Positions 42,319 through 52,009 are shown, counted from the stretch's first letter. The stretch is 64,000 bases of DNA from Marinobacter nanhaiticus D15-8W (GCF_036511935.1 NZ_AP028878.1:1488001-1552000), one strand, 5' to 3'. Notes: generated from the sequence alone by a model not told the origin. Numbers and translations: made by a program.

Positions 42319-43272
42319 TCAGTTCGACCGGTCCAGGGCTAGCTGGAGAAGGAAAATTTGCCGCGGTTGCTTGAGCTGGGTGGTGAAGATGACCAGCCTG
42401 CGGATCTCATGCATGTCCATCGTGCGGCTTTTCGGGGCGTTGCGCACTTCGTCGAGTGGGATACGGAAGCGGTTCAATCCTGGCTCCAGCGGTAGCCGCG
42501 TATTATAGCGATCGCTGTACGAACTCTTGCTGCGATCGTGCACGACGTCATTGATGCGTAAGGTCATCTCCAGCGGTGTCGATCCCGGATTGTAGAGCGC
42601 CACCTGGAGCATGTCGTATTCCCGCCAGTCCTCGGGCAGGTTATCGAGGGCGGCACCAGCATAGAAGTTGGTACCCAGGTCGATGCGCAGGCTGAAATCG
42701 TCTCCCGAGACGTGTTCCCGTGTGCGATGCACGTTGCCGCGCCAGAACAGCAACGGTTCGGTTGCGCTGAAATCATAGAGGGTAGGCAATTGGTGGTTGA
42801 TGCGATATTGCAACTGGGCGACATCGGCCACCGCCTTGAGCTCGACCACCAGCAGTACGACGGCGGTAATACGCAGGACCCAGCGCGTAATGGCCTTGCG
42901 CGTGTTCGGGCTGGGTCGCTTCATCCACGCCAGGGCCAGCCAGGTGCCGATCAGGTTGCGAAAGATATCATGCCAGTCGCTTTGCCGTCCGACGTTGCCC
43001 TGCAGCCATTCGATGGCCACGCCCACGACGATAACCACTGCCGAAACGACCAGCCATAGCCGCCAGCCAGAAAACCACTGCTGGGGCTGTACCGCAAGCA
43101 TCAGTAGCGCAAAGAAGATGATGTGGCCAAGGTTCCAGGCCGCCTTGAATAACGGCCCGGAAGTCCAGTCGGGGCCCCCCACGAAAAACAGGGGTAGCAG
43201 AACCACGGTGATTGCGATGTAGATGAGCCGGACACGCCGACCAGATGTGGTGATGCTCAGCATAGGTCTCAC
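42319..43272 (-). CDS. VanZ-family membrane protein
   Basis: A 317-residue protein. The N-terminal half (about 10-150) has five membrane helices, including AIEWLQGNVGRQSDWHDIFR then NLIGTWLALAW, the VanZ-like core motif. The C-terminal half is a soluble beta-rich domain (about 165-317) without clear homology; it contains FRIPLDEVRNAP and may sit in the periplasm. VanZ-like proteins are of unknown biochemical role; one member gives teicoplanin tolerance. It is divergent from the PEP-CTERM gene, with 439 bp between them. Confidence 0.85.
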   Translation of the reverse strand: MRPMLSITTSGRRVRLIYIAITVVLLPLFFVGGPDWTSGPLFKAAWNLGHIIFFALLMLAVQPQQWFSGWRLWLVVSAVVIVVGVAIEWLQGNVGRQSDWHDIFRNLIGTWLALAWMKRPSPNTRKAITRWVLRITAVVLLVVELKAVADVAQLQYRINHQLPTLYDFSATEPLLFWRGNVHRTREHVSGDDFSLRIDLGTNFYAGAALDNLPEDWREYDMLQVALYNPGSTPLEMTLRINDVVHDRSKSSYSDRYNTRLPLEPGLNRFRIPLDEVRNAPKSRTMDMHEIRRLVIFTTQLKQPRQIFLLQLALDRSN

Positions 43273-43711
43273 TATTAACTGTACGGCGAAGCCGGCCGGT
43301 GGACCGGTAGAGGGCTACCTCCGATGACGGTCTTCCGCCCGAACCTGTCGACACATTTTAGGTCCTTAAACGGTTATACCGTCCAGTTGGATGTGTGGCT
43401 GTCAGAATATTTAACGGGCTTTGGACGGTTAATTTAACAGGCCTCTAACCTATTGACTTAACGTATGTTTAAGGCCGAGTAGAGTGTTTGGGTAATTTTG
43501 TGCCCAAAACAGGCAGTTAAATACAGTGTGTCATTTTAATCGATGTGTTTTCTCTTTTAACAAATTGAATATTAAGGATGTTTCAGAAAGGCCTGAGACG
43601 CGTATTCGCCCGGGTTGGCATCGACATTGCGTTGCAGGGGGTGCATGCCTCGTTACAGACGTTTCGTCGGCGAGGGATATTCAGTAGGAAGTAAAGTCCA
43701 GGAGGACATGT
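43273..43711. other. AT-rich control region between vanZ-like and PEP-CTERM genes
   Basis: 439 bp without a gene. It holds ACGGT-TAT-ACCGT (43370-43382), GTTAA-T-TTAAC (43438-43448), a repeated ACGGTTA element, and a sigma-54 promoter at 43615-43631. The base composition is clearly more AT-rich than the flanking genes. Confidence 0.55.
43615..43631 (+). promoter_or_regulatory. Sigma-54 (-24/-12) promoter of the PEP-CTERM gene
   Basis: TTGGCATCGACATTGCG has GG (43617-43618) and GC (43629-43630) separated by exactly 10 bp, as required for RpoN. The surrounding bases match the consensus TGGCAC-N5-TTGC at all but one position. The start codon follows 81 bp downstream. Confidence 0.75.
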
Positions 43712-44395
43712 ATGTTCGCAAAGAAGCTACTCGCAGGTTCCGTATTTATGTTCGCTGCAGGCAGTGTCGCTGCTATGCCAACGGATCTGGCTGATCTGGA
43801 GTCAGACGACGGCGATCAGGTATTCGCCGACGTTTCCGAAGGTCAGTACAGCGATACGTATGCGAGCTACGTTACACTCACGGATACCGACGGCGATCTC
43901 GACGATAGCAACGTCACTCTTCTAGCCGAGTATGCCAACCTGGCAAGCGGTAACTCATTCGGTATCTATGACCAAAACACAGGCGAAGAGCTTTCACTCT
44001 TCACCGGTGGAACTGACGTCAACACCGGCGTTACCATTTCGTTCGACCTCGCTACCGGTGAGGCCACGAACCTGACCACCGAGGAATCTGCTGAAGTGGG
44101 TTCTACCTTCGGCTTCTATATCGACAACGGCGACGGTAACAAGTACTACTCAGATCCGGAGATGAACGATGGCTTCGATCCGGCCCTGATATACGATACC
44201 GTCGGTACCTCAGGTGAAGGCCTGTTCGGCTCCAACCTGGTCGTTGCCTTCGAAGACCAGGAAGCTGGCGACCGTGACTACAACGACCTAGTCGTTGGTC
44301 TGACCGACGTGGAAGCGGTGCCCGAGCCAGGTACCCTCGCATTGTTCGGTATGGGTCTGTTGGGCATGGGTGCTGCTGCCCGTCGCAAATCCTAA
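43712..44395 (+). CDS. PEP-CTERM sorting-signal protein with DUF4114-like domain
   Basis: A 227-residue exported protein with a signal peptide (about 1-22, cleavage near VAAMP). The acidic mature region (about 25-200) is rich in Asp/Thr and contains VAFEDQEAGDRDYNDLVVGL, typical of DUF4114. The C-terminus VPEPGTLALFGMGLLGMG then AAARRKS is a textbook PEP-CTERM signal: PEP triplet, membrane helix, Arg/Lys tail. Such proteins are processed by exosortase and go to the extracellular matrix; no exosortase gene is in the window. GGAGG precedes the ATG, and a strong terminator follows. Confidence 0.92.
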   Translation: MFAKKLLAGSVFMFAAGSVAAMPTDLADLESDDGDQVFADVSEGQYSDTYASYVTLTDTDGDLDDSNVTLLAEYANLASGNSFGIYDQNTGEELSLFTGGTDVNTGVTISFDLATGEATNLTTEESAEVGSTFGFYIDNGDGNKYYSDPEMNDGFDPALIYDTVGTSGEGLFGSNLVVAFEDQEAGDRDYNDLVVGLTDVEAVPEPGTLALFGMGLLGMGAAARRKS

Positions 44396-44425
44396 GCGAC
44401 ATACCCGAGATCCGTAACTTGTGCT

Positions 44426-44455
44426 CCGACCCGCATCCTGCGGGTCGGCGCTTTT
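44426..44455 (+). terminator. Rho-independent terminator of the PEP-CTERM gene
   Basis: CCGACCCGCA (44426-44435), loop TCC, TGCGGGTCGG (44439-44448), then CGC and TTTT (44452-44455). The 10-bp stem is perfect. Confidence 0.82.
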
Positions 44456-44504
44456 CTGGGTTCCAAAAAACTGATCCAGTTCCGCCCCTCTTTGCCTGTT
44501 TCCA

Positions 44505-46181
44505 CTAGACCCGGAACTGACCCACCAATTCGCGCAGGTTTTCGCCCAGGCGAGCCAACTCCTCGCTGGCTTCGTTGGTTTGGATTGTTCCAGTATCGCT
44601 GCGCTGGGCGGCTTCAACGATTCGCACGATATTGCGATTGATTTCCTCGGCAACCTGACTTTGTTGCTCCGACGCCGTCGCAATCTGTGTGACCTGATCG
44701 TGGATCGTACCCACCGAACTCTCGATTGTGCGCAGTGCGGTGGTCGCATGGTTGATCCGTTCGACCGTTTCGCCGGACCGGTTCTGTGAGGTCTTCATGC
44801 GCTCTACCGCCGCTTTTGACTCGGTCACGAAGCCTTCGATCATGCCCCTGATCTGGTCTGCCGATTCCGCGCTGCGACGAGCCAGTTGACGCACTTCATC
44901 CGCGACCACCGAGAAACCCCGCCCGTGTTCGCCGGCGCGAGCCGCTTCGATAGCCGCATTCAGTGCCAGCAGATTGGTTTGTTCGGTGACCGCATGGATG
45001 ACGTCCAGCACTTGCTGGATATCGTCGGATTTTTTCGCCAGGGCGCTGATACTGCTCGCCGTATCCTCGATTTCCTCAGACAACTGATTGACCGCTGCCT
45101 GGGCCTGGCCAATGGTCGCACCGCCGTCCCGGGCGAGGCGATCGGCATCGGAAGCGGCGCTTTCCACTTCATTGGCATTGCCGGAAATCTGCTGGATCGT
45201 GGCCGCCATCTGGTTGATGGCCGAGGCAATCTGGTCGGTCTCGGAACCCTGGGCCTGGACCGATGCGCGGGTCTCGACCGATACCCGGCTCAGTTCTTCG
45301 GCAGCTGACGCCAATTGATCCGTTGTGGCGCCCACTTGCTGGATCGTGTTCTGGATCCTGATAACGAACGCGTTGAAGCGACGGCCCAACTCTGCCAGCT
45401 CATCGTTACCTTCATCAGGCAGTCGTTGACGCAGGTCGCCTTCGCCTTCCGCGATCTCACGCATCGTAGTGCTTACGCGCTTGATCGGGGCGGTGACGCT
45501 ACGCCCAACCAGCAGGCCGATACTCAGCGCGATGAGAACAACGACGACCGTGATAATGGCGAAAAAGCTGATGGTACCAGCGATATGTGACTGGACCTTC
45601 CGTTCAGCGGCCGATAGGGCCGCCTGGATGTCGGTGGTGTAGACGCCGGCGCCGATCATCCAGTCCCACTCCGTGATCAGGGTAGCGTAGGAGACCTTCT
45701 GTTCGACGTTTCCTGTTCCGGGGTTTGGCCACTCATAGGCATGGAAGCCATCCCCGGCTGCTGCCTTGAAGATGTCGGTAATGAGCTTGCGCACCTCCGG
45801 TTTGGTTGTCGGGCCCTCGCGGCCGGGGTCCGGGCGGTAGGCGAGATTGAACACGTCGCGTGTATAGGCGAAGACATAGTTGCTGTCACCAAAGGTCATC
45901 GCACGGAGTCGCTCACGGGCTTCCTGCTTGGCTTCTTCCTGGTTGAGTGATGGATCGTCAATGACGTCCTGAACGACCGAGTAGGCCGTTTCCACGACGT
46001 TCTTTAGTCCTGCCTTCCGGGCCTCGAGCAGGTTTACGCGCAGCAGATCGATTTCTGCTTCACCATCCTGCTCGATCTGGTTAACGGTGAACCAGGTAAT
46101 AGTGAATGCGGTCAAAATAACGGGTACCAGGACAGCAATGAGCAGTCGGGAACGAATACGCAAGCGGTTAAATAGGTTCAT
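44505..46181 (-). CDS. Methyl-accepting chemotaxis protein with sCache_2 sensor
   Basis: A 558-residue chemoreceptor with membrane helices at about 11-33 and 192-216. They flank a periplasmic single-Cache domain (about 35-185) with FGDSNYVFAYTRDVFNLAY and WDWMIGAGVYTTDI. HAMP follows (about 217-270), then a long coiled-coil signalling domain with the hairpin tip AGEHGRGFSVVADEVRQLAR (about 420-440). No C-terminal CheR-docking pentapeptide is obvious. sCache_2 receptors often sense short organic acids; the ligand here is unknown. The gene stands alone. Confidence 0.93.
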   Translation of the reverse strand: MNLFNRLRIRSRLLIAVLVPVILTAFTITWFTVNQIEQDGEAEIDLLRVNLLEARKAGLKNVVETAYSVVQDVIDDPSLNQEEAKQEARERLRAMTFGDSNYVFAYTRDVFNLAYRPDPGREGPTTKPEVRKLITDIFKAAAGDGFHAYEWPNPGTGNVEQKVSYATLITEWDWMIGAGVYTTDIQAALSAAERKVQSHIAGTISFFAIITVVVVLIALSIGLLVGRSVTAPIKRVSTTMREIAEGEGDLRQRLPDEGNDELAELGRRFNAFVIRIQNTIQQVGATTDQLASAAEELSRVSVETRASVQAQGSETDQIASAINQMAATIQQISGNANEVESAASDADRLARDGGATIGQAQAAVNQLSEEIEDTASSISALAKKSDDIQQVLDVIHAVTEQTNLLALNAAIEAARAGEHGRGFSVVADEVRQLARRSAESADQIRGMIEGFVTESKAAVERMKTSQNRSGETVERINHATTALRTIESSVGTIHDQVTQIATASEQQSQVAEEINRNIVRIVEAAQRSDTGTIQTNEASEELARLGENLRELVGQFRV

Positions 46182-46539
46182 CAGTAGATAATCCGATCGT
46201 TGAATAAACTAATTAGTTGTTGTCTGACTCTTGTTATCGGCAGCGCCCGCTATTGCTCCAGCGTGAAATGTAAAAGGTTGTTGCACGAGCAACCCTCGGC
46301 GGGCCAGGTTTTATCCAGGTTCAAGCATCGATACGCCTTCAGTTCTAGACCTATAGAAACTCAGTCGTCAGCGCGTATGCCGTTGCAGTTGGCATACGCC
46401 AATCTATACACGTGCGATAGCGTTAAACTGGTCCAGCAATAAAAACTAACTAATTCAGATTATTGATAGCTTTAGGTTATTTTGGAGGTGTAAAAGAGCA
46501 TTCATATAAGTAAGCGTCGAGGTGTGTTTTTTCGTGGAT
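46182..46539. other. Intergenic region between chemoreceptor and cfa genes with a 27-bp dyad
   Basis: 358 bp without a gene, notably AT-rich at both ends. It contains the perfect palindrome AACTAATTAGTT (46207-46218) just upstream of the chemoreceptor gene and the dyad at 46373-46399. A second copy of AACTAATT occurs near 46448. Confidence 0.5.
46373..46399. promoter_or_regulatory. Dyad GCGTATGCC-N9-GGCATACGC
   Basis: Perfect 9-bp arms (46373-46381 and 46391-46399) separated by 9 nt, centred 205 bp from the chemoreceptor start and about 154 bp from cfa. It has operator-like geometry and could also act as a hairpin. Confidence 0.5.
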
Positions 46540-47688
46540 ATGCCCAGAAGAGTGGAATCGGAATTTCTATCCGAGCGATCGTCGGTACATCGGTTGATGC
46601 GGGATTTGCTGGAGCAGGCGGACGTCCGGATCGGCGGTAGCCGGCCCTGGGACATGCAGCTGCTGGCGCCGGGCGTGCCGGAGCGGGTGTTCGCCGGAGG
46701 AAGCATGGGACTGGGCGAAAGCTATATGGACGGCGATTGGGAGGTGGAGCAGCTCGACGAGTTCTTCAACCGGGTCATGCGGGCCCATCTCGAGCAGAAA
46801 GTCAGGCCATCCACCGTTATATGGCAGGCCCTGAAAAGCCGATTCTTCAACCGCCAGAGCCTGAAACGGGCCTACCAGGTGGGCGAGCAGCACTATGATC
46901 TGGGTAATGATTTCTATGGCGCCATGCTGGACCGGCGCATGACCTACACCTGCGGCTATTGGAAGGACGCCGAAACCCTCGACGAAGCGCAGGAAGCCAA
47001 GCTGGAGCTGATCTGTCGCAAGCTCCGGTTGGAGCCGGGCATGCGGGTGCTGGATATCGGCTGCGGTTGGGGCAGCTTCATGGCGTATGCCGCCGAACAC
47101 TATGACGTGGAATGCGTCGGCGTGACGATTTCCAGGGAACAGGCGGCCTGGGCCAGGAAGCAGTATCCCGATCTGCCCCTGGAATTCCGCCTGCAGGACT
47201 ACCGGGAAGTCAACGATACCTTCGATCGCATAGTCAGCGTGGGCATGTTCGAACATGTCGGCAACAAGAACTACCGCACCTTCATGGACGTCGCCCACCG
47301 CTGCCTGGTAGACGGGGGGCTGTTCCTGTTGCATACGATCGGCAAGAACGAACGCAAGCCCTACACCGATCCCTGGATCGACCGTTATATCTTCCCTAAC
47401 GGCGAGTTGCCCTCAGTCGGCCAGATCGGTGATGCCGTCGACAATCTCTTCGTGTTGGAAGACGTCCACAATTTCGGCGCCGATTACGATCGCACCCTTA
47501 TGGCCTGGTACGAGAACTTCGAGGAAAACTGGCCACGCTTTGCCAAGCAGTTGGGACCGCGGTTCTACCGCATGTGGCGTTACTACCTGCTGTCCTGCGC
47601 CGGGATTTTCCGTGCGCGGGATATCCAGCTGTGGCAGTGGGTGCTCTCCAAGGGCGGCGTTGAGGGTGTCTATCCCCGCGCTGTCTGA
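46540..47688 (+). CDS. cfa: Cyclopropane-fatty-acyl-phospholipid synthase
   Basis: A protein of about 382 residues. The N-terminal lipid-binding domain (about 1-120) includes GGSMGLGESYMDGDWEVEQL. The methyltransferase domain has the AdoMet motif VLDIGCGWGSFMAYAAEHYD (about 171-190), then VGVTISREQAAWARKQ and FDRIVSVGMFEHVGNKNY. The conserved Cys-containing MTYTCGYW lies near 136-143. It methylenates the double bonds of unsaturated membrane phospholipids, generally in stationary phase or stress. The start is uncertain: GTG codons at 46522 and 46534 are in frame upstream. It is convergent with an L,D-transpeptidase gene. Confidence 0.9.
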   Translation: MPRRVESEFLSERSSVHRLMRDLLEQADVRIGGSRPWDMQLLAPGVPERVFAGGSMGLGESYMDGDWEVEQLDEFFNRVMRAHLEQKVRPSTVIWQALKSRFFNRQSLKRAYQVGEQHYDLGNDFYGAMLDRRMTYTCGYWKDAETLDEAQEAKLELICRKLRLEPGMRVLDIGCGWGSFMAYAAEHYDVECVGVTISREQAAWARKQYPDLPLEFRLQDYREVNDTFDRIVSVGMFEHVGNKNYRTFMDVAHRCLVDGGLFLLHTIGKNERKPYTDPWIDRYIFPNGELPSVGQIGDAVDNLFVLEDVHNFGADYDRTLMAWYENFEENWPRFAKQLGPRFYRMWRYYLLSCAGIFRARDIQLWQWVLSKGGVEGVYPRAV

Positions 47689-47694
47689 TCATCA

Positions 47695-49290
47695 CTAGTC
47701 CAGAAAAGCCAGCAACTGGCCGTCGCTGCCATAGACGTCCGGGCGGTAGGTGATACGGCCGGAGGCGTCTGCCTCGGCCGTCCAATAAGCCATCAGGATA
47801 TACACACCCCGCGACAGGTGAACGTTTTTGGATTCCCCGGAAGCCACGGCCGATTCCAGTCGCTGTTGGAGGTCGGGACCGGCATGCCGGAACAATAATC
47901 GCGTGAGGCTCATGGCATCCTCCACCCGGACACAGCCGGAACTGTAGAAGCGGCTCTGGCTCTCGAACAGGCCAGCTGAAGGCGTGTCATGCAGGTAGAC
48001 GGCAAAGGGATTCGAGAAACGAATGGCCACCTGGCCGAGCGCATTGCCGGGCCCGGGATCCTGTCTCAGGCGCAGGCCAAGGGGATTGCTCCAATCCACC
48101 TCCGACTGGCTCAGTTCGTTGCCTTCCTGGTCGTAGACGCGCATGCCCCGTTCGCTCAGGTAGAACGGGTTGTTACGGATCGAGGGCAGGGCATCCCTTA
48201 GGAAAATGCTGCGGGGCATGTTCCAGTGTGGATTGACCGTGACATGGGTGATCACTGATTTCAGTTCCGGGGTTGCCCGCCTTGGTTTGCCTACCTGGGC
48301 ACGGCCACGGTAGATCAGCTCGCCATCCGCGTAAAACTCAAGCCTCGCCGCGGCGATATCCACCAGCAGCAACGTGCGCTCCATATCATGTGCGAGCCAG
48401 CGCAGGCGCTCCAGGTTGGCGCGGATCTGCTCCAGGCGGCGTTGGGGCGAGATATTGAGTTGCTGGAGTGTCCGGCTGCCGACCCTGCCATCGTCTGCCA
48501 GACTATGCCGGCGCTGGAATTCTTCCACAGCCAGGGCCAGTGCGGTGTCGAATCGCGTTGCCATCCGGTCGGGCACCGGCGGCGAGGGTAGGTAGCCTTC
48601 GGCCCGCAAGCGTTCGCGCAACAGTGGTACCCGGTCATCGTCGTCGCCCACCTGCAGCGTCGGACCTTCAGGTATCCTGGCCCAGGCTTCCGGCAGGCTT
48701 TCCAAGGCCTGTGCATAACCCTTACGCAAATGGCGATAACGCGGCGATTCCGGCCGGGCTCGGGCGATCGCCCGGGCCAGGTTATCCAGCCCCTTCACCG
48801 CCTGTTTCACCAGCCGTCCCGGGTCCTCGATCCGGGCGATGTTCGCCGAGTACCAGATCGATTGGGCTTCGAGATTGCGCGCCTTGCCATAGCTTAGGTC
48901 AGCCAGGGCACGCAGGTAGGCATCGTTGGCGAGACGAATGTCGCATTTGCCCAGCTGGCCCCAGGTTTTCAGGTGTCCCAGCGCATGTGTCAGTGCTTCG
49001 GTATGGTAGTCGGCCGGATTGAGGCCGTCGCTGGCCAGGTTATCGAGGGCGTCGATCAGGGACTGCAGGCGCTGGGTGTCGGTCCATAGGGCGACGTTGC
49101 GAGTCTGCGCGCTGAAACGGGCCATGGCAGCGCTATGGAAAGGCGAGTTGTCCGGAAGCGGCTCGCACTGGTCAGGATCGATCCGGTGCAGTGCCTGGGC
49201 TGTGGGTAGCACGCACAGACCAACGGCAAGACTGAATGCGCGTCGCCATACGTTCCGAATTGTATGGTTTTTGTACACCCTGATTTCCAT
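47695..49290 (-). CDS. L,D-transpeptidase with peptidoglycan-binding domain (LdtD/YcbB-like)
   Basis: A 531-residue protein with a signal peptide (about 16-35), an LdtD-like scaffold domain (about 60-215) and a PG_binding_1 domain (about 220-285, with FQRRHSLADDGRVGSRTLQQ). The YkuD catalytic domain (about 320-490) has the active-site cysteine in SRFYSSGCVRVEDAM (about 450). It makes 3-3 crosslinks in peptidoglycan or processes them. The size matches YcbB. The gene is divergent from a second L,D-transpeptidase gene of another family, with 142 bp between them. Confidence 0.9.
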   Translation of the reverse strand: MEIRVYKNHTIRNVWRRAFSLAVGLCVLPTAQALHRIDPDQCEPLPDNSPFHSAAMARFSAQTRNVALWTDTQRLQSLIDALDNLASDGLNPADYHTEALTHALGHLKTWGQLGKCDIRLANDAYLRALADLSYGKARNLEAQSIWYSANIARIEDPGRLVKQAVKGLDNLARAIARARPESPRYRHLRKGYAQALESLPEAWARIPEGPTLQVGDDDDRVPLLRERLRAEGYLPSPPVPDRMATRFDTALALAVEEFQRRHSLADDGRVGSRTLQQLNISPQRRLEQIRANLERLRWLAHDMERTLLLVDIAAARLEFYADGELIYRGRAQVGKPRRATPELKSVITHVTVNPHWNMPRSIFLRDALPSIRNNPFYLSERGMRVYDQEGNELSQSEVDWSNPLGLRLRQDPGPGNALGQVAIRFSNPFAVYLHDTPSAGLFESQSRFYSSGCVRVEDAMSLTRLLFRHAGPDLQQRLESAVASGESKNVHLSRGVYILMAYWTAEADASGRITYRPDVYGSDGQLLAFLD

Positions 49291-49432
49291 CGCAGAAAAC
49301 CTTGCTAGAATGCATCATCCTTTCGGGGCAATGGCTCCGGAAGCCAGTGGCTGGCCCCAAGCCAGCGCTGTATCCGAGATGCCCTGGACGCCGAAAAAAG
49401 GCTCCCCGACACCCGAGAGGCTCAGATCAACG

Positions 49433-50167
49433 ATGCTCAACAGTCGCTTTCCACGCGTGCTGGCAGTCGCAATGGGCGTACTGTTTTCCGTCTCAGTCGT
49501 TTCGAACACCACGGCGTCACCGTTTGACCAGACGCTGTACAGCAAACTCAGCGTGTCCGCCCCCAACATCAGCCGTGATGTCCTGAAAAGCGCTTTGCAG
49601 GCCTCCCAGTGCGCGGTGAGCAGCGGTTTGGAGAAGCCGAAACGTCTTGCCGTCATCGATTTCTCCCTGCCCTCTTCGGAAAAACGGCTCTGGATCTTCG
49701 ACCTGGAGAATGGGGCGCTGGTCCTGCGTGACCTGGTGGCTCATGGCAAGAACTCCGGCCTCAACCAGGCGAGCGCCTTTTCCAATATCGAAGGCAGTCA
49801 CCAGTCGAGTATCGGTCTGTTCCAGGCCCGCGAGACCTACCGTGGCAAACATGGCTACTCCCTGCGTCTCGATGGCCTCGAAGAGGGCATCAACGACCTC
49901 GCTCGTCAGCGCGCCATCGTGATTCACGGCGCTGATTACGTCGATACCGCCTGGGTCCGGAACTACGGCCGCATCGGTCGCAGTCATGGCTGCCCGGCCG
50001 TGAGCCAGAAAGTGATCCGCCAAGTGGTCGACAGTCTCAAGGGCGGCCAGTTCGTCTTTACCTACTATCCGGATCAGCGGTGGCTCCAGTCCTCCGATTA
50101 CCTTAACTGCGGCTCGACGCAGATGGCCGGTACCGCAAGCAACGCTGGCAGCAACGAGCGCATCTAG
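49433..50167 (+). CDS. YkuD_2-family murein L,D-transpeptidase catalytic protein
   Basis: A 244-residue exported protein. The signal peptide is at about 1-30 (FPRVLAVAMGVLFSVSVVSN). The catalytic domain has IVIHGADYVDTAWVRNYGRI followed by GRSHGCPAVS, the YkuD_2 active-site layout with the nucleophile Cys near 186. The open frame extends 138 codons upstream, but the signal peptide fixes the start at 49433. Divergence from the LdtD-like gene suggests shared envelope-maintenance control. A C-terminal extension of about 25 residues is Ser/Asn/Gly-rich. Confidence 0.88.
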   Translation: MLNSRFPRVLAVAMGVLFSVSVVSNTTASPFDQTLYSKLSVSAPNISRDVLKSALQASQCAVSSGLEKPKRLAVIDFSLPSSEKRLWIFDLENGALVLRDLVAHGKNSGLNQASAFSNIEGSHQSSIGLFQARETYRGKHGYSLRLDGLEEGINDLARQRAIVIHGADYVDTAWVRNYGRIGRSHGCPAVSQKVIRQVVDSLKGGQFVFTYYPDQRWLQSSDYLNCGSTQMAGTASNAGSNERI

Positions 50168-50621
50168 ACCGCTCATTCCGCCTTCCGCCAAAGAGCTCAG
50201 AAAAAAGCCCGTCTACGTCCGACTGACGTACGCGGGCCCTCATCTGCTTAGGTTGTCTCAAATTGAGTTCCCTTGTACCAGCTTTTCCGAAATGCCGGGC
50301 GAACTTGTGTTAATTGGCTGGCAACGTAAGGGGGCGCTATCAGTCGTCCGCTATTGGCAACGATAGCCAACCGACCCAGAGTTACGCCACGTCGGGCAGC
50401 AGATTTAATGTAAAACTGTTCGGCACCGTAGACCCGCCCCTGTTCCCCGAACGCCGGTGCCCCTTAGCTCTGATACTCTTTACCTTCTGGACTCTCTACC
50501 TTCGTAATCTCTACCTCCGGTACTTTCCGCGGTGCCGATCCGTTAAACTCGGTCGGTATAGCCATTCGTTTTTCCGAAGTGTCAAAAGCGCTCCGGAAAA
50601 TACCACGCGAAAGGATGCCCC
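50168..50621. other. Intergenic region before cysQ
   Basis: 454 bp with no supported gene. A hairpin at 50207-50237 follows an A6 tract. CTCAA-A-TTGAG (about 50257-50267) is a short palindrome. Downstream (about 50480-50530) the motif CTCTACCT occurs twice in a pyrimidine-rich stretch. Probably the cysQ promoter and 5' UTR. Confidence 0.4.
50207..50237. terminator. Possible terminator hairpin after the YkuD_2 gene
   Basis: GCCCG (50207-50211) with CGGGC (50233-50237), and inner ACGTC (50215-50219) with GACGT (50225-50229). The A6 run before it gives a T tract on the minus strand; there is no T tract on the plus strand. Confidence 0.3.
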
Positions 50622-51395
50622 ATGGCCTCTAACGCCTCTCTGCTGAACGATATCCTCGCCATCGCCGAAGCCGCCAACGCCAAGGTGATGGAGATCTACG
50701 GCACCGATTTTTCGGTGGAGCACAAGGAAGACGAGTCGCCGGTGACCACGGCGGACCTGGCGTCTCACGATGTCATCGTCAAGGGGCTCGAGGCACTGAC
50801 GCCGGACGTACCGATCCTGTCCGAGGAGTCTGCGCACGCGCCCTGGTCCGAGCGCAAGGAATGGACACGATTCTGGCTGGTTGACCCCATCGACGGCACC
50901 AAGGATTTCGTCAAACGAACCGGCGAGTTCACCGTGAATATCGCGCTGATCGAGGACGGCGTGCCGGTGCTGGGCGTGGTGACCGCGCCTGCCCTTGAAG
51001 AAGCGTTCTGGGGCATCAGAAATGAAGGGGCCTGGAAGCGGGATAGCGAAGGCCACACCCGTCAGCTCCACGTGGTCGTACCTCCACCGGTACGCCGGGT
51101 CGTCGCCAGCAAGAACCACCTCAACGAGGAGACCCGTTCCTTTATCGACGCCTTGGGTGAGCACTGCCTGGTGCAGGCCGGCAGCTCCCTGAAGTTCTGC
51201 CGCATTGCCGAGGGCAGGGCGGACATCTACCCGCGCATTGGCCCTACCTGTGAATGGGACACGGGCGCCGCCCAGGCTGTGCTGGAAGCCGCCGGCGGCA
51301 AGGTACAGACCATCGACGGCGAGCCTATGCGCTACGGCAAGGAGGACGTCATGAATCCTCACTTTATCGCCGCCGGTAGCTGGTATCAGGGCTGA
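50622..51395 (+). CDS. cysQ: 3'(2'),5'-bisphosphate nucleotidase CysQ
   Basis: A 257-residue inositol-phosphatase-fold enzyme. The metal-binding motifs are ILSEESAH (about 66-73) and WLVDPIDGTKDFVKRTGEFT (about 86-105), with GPTCEWDTGAAQAVLEAAGG near 206-225. This is the CysQ signature. It converts 3'-phosphoadenosine 5'-phosphate to AMP, clearing a by-product of sulfate assimilation. AAAGGATG lies upstream of ATG 50622. An ogt gene follows 18 bp downstream in the same direction. Confidence 0.93.
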   Translation: MASNASLLNDILAIAEAANAKVMEIYGTDFSVEHKEDESPVTTADLASHDVIVKGLEALTPDVPILSEESAHAPWSERKEWTRFWLVDPIDGTKDFVKRTGEFTVNIALIEDGVPVLGVVTAPALEEAFWGIRNEGAWKRDSEGHTRQLHVVVPPPVRRVVASKNHLNEETRSFIDALGEHCLVQAGSSLKFCRIAEGRADIYPRIGPTCEWDTGAAQAVLEAAGGKVQTIDGEPMRYGKEDVMNPHFIAAGSWYQG

Positions 51396-51413
51396 GGCAT
51401 CGGGCACAAGCGC

Positions 51414-51917
<504 letters not shown>

Positions 51918-52009
51918 CGCCTTCCGCGCCGCAAACATCGTGCGATTCGGCAGGGCCTTGCCAGCACGCTACGCTGTCACCAGATTCACCGGGAAGAGGA
52001 GCGTCATCC

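Noticed and set aside
49019..49432. N-terminal extension of the YkuD_2 transpeptidase
   Set aside because: The extension overlaps the divergent LdtD-like gene and promoter; a proper signal peptide begins at 49433.
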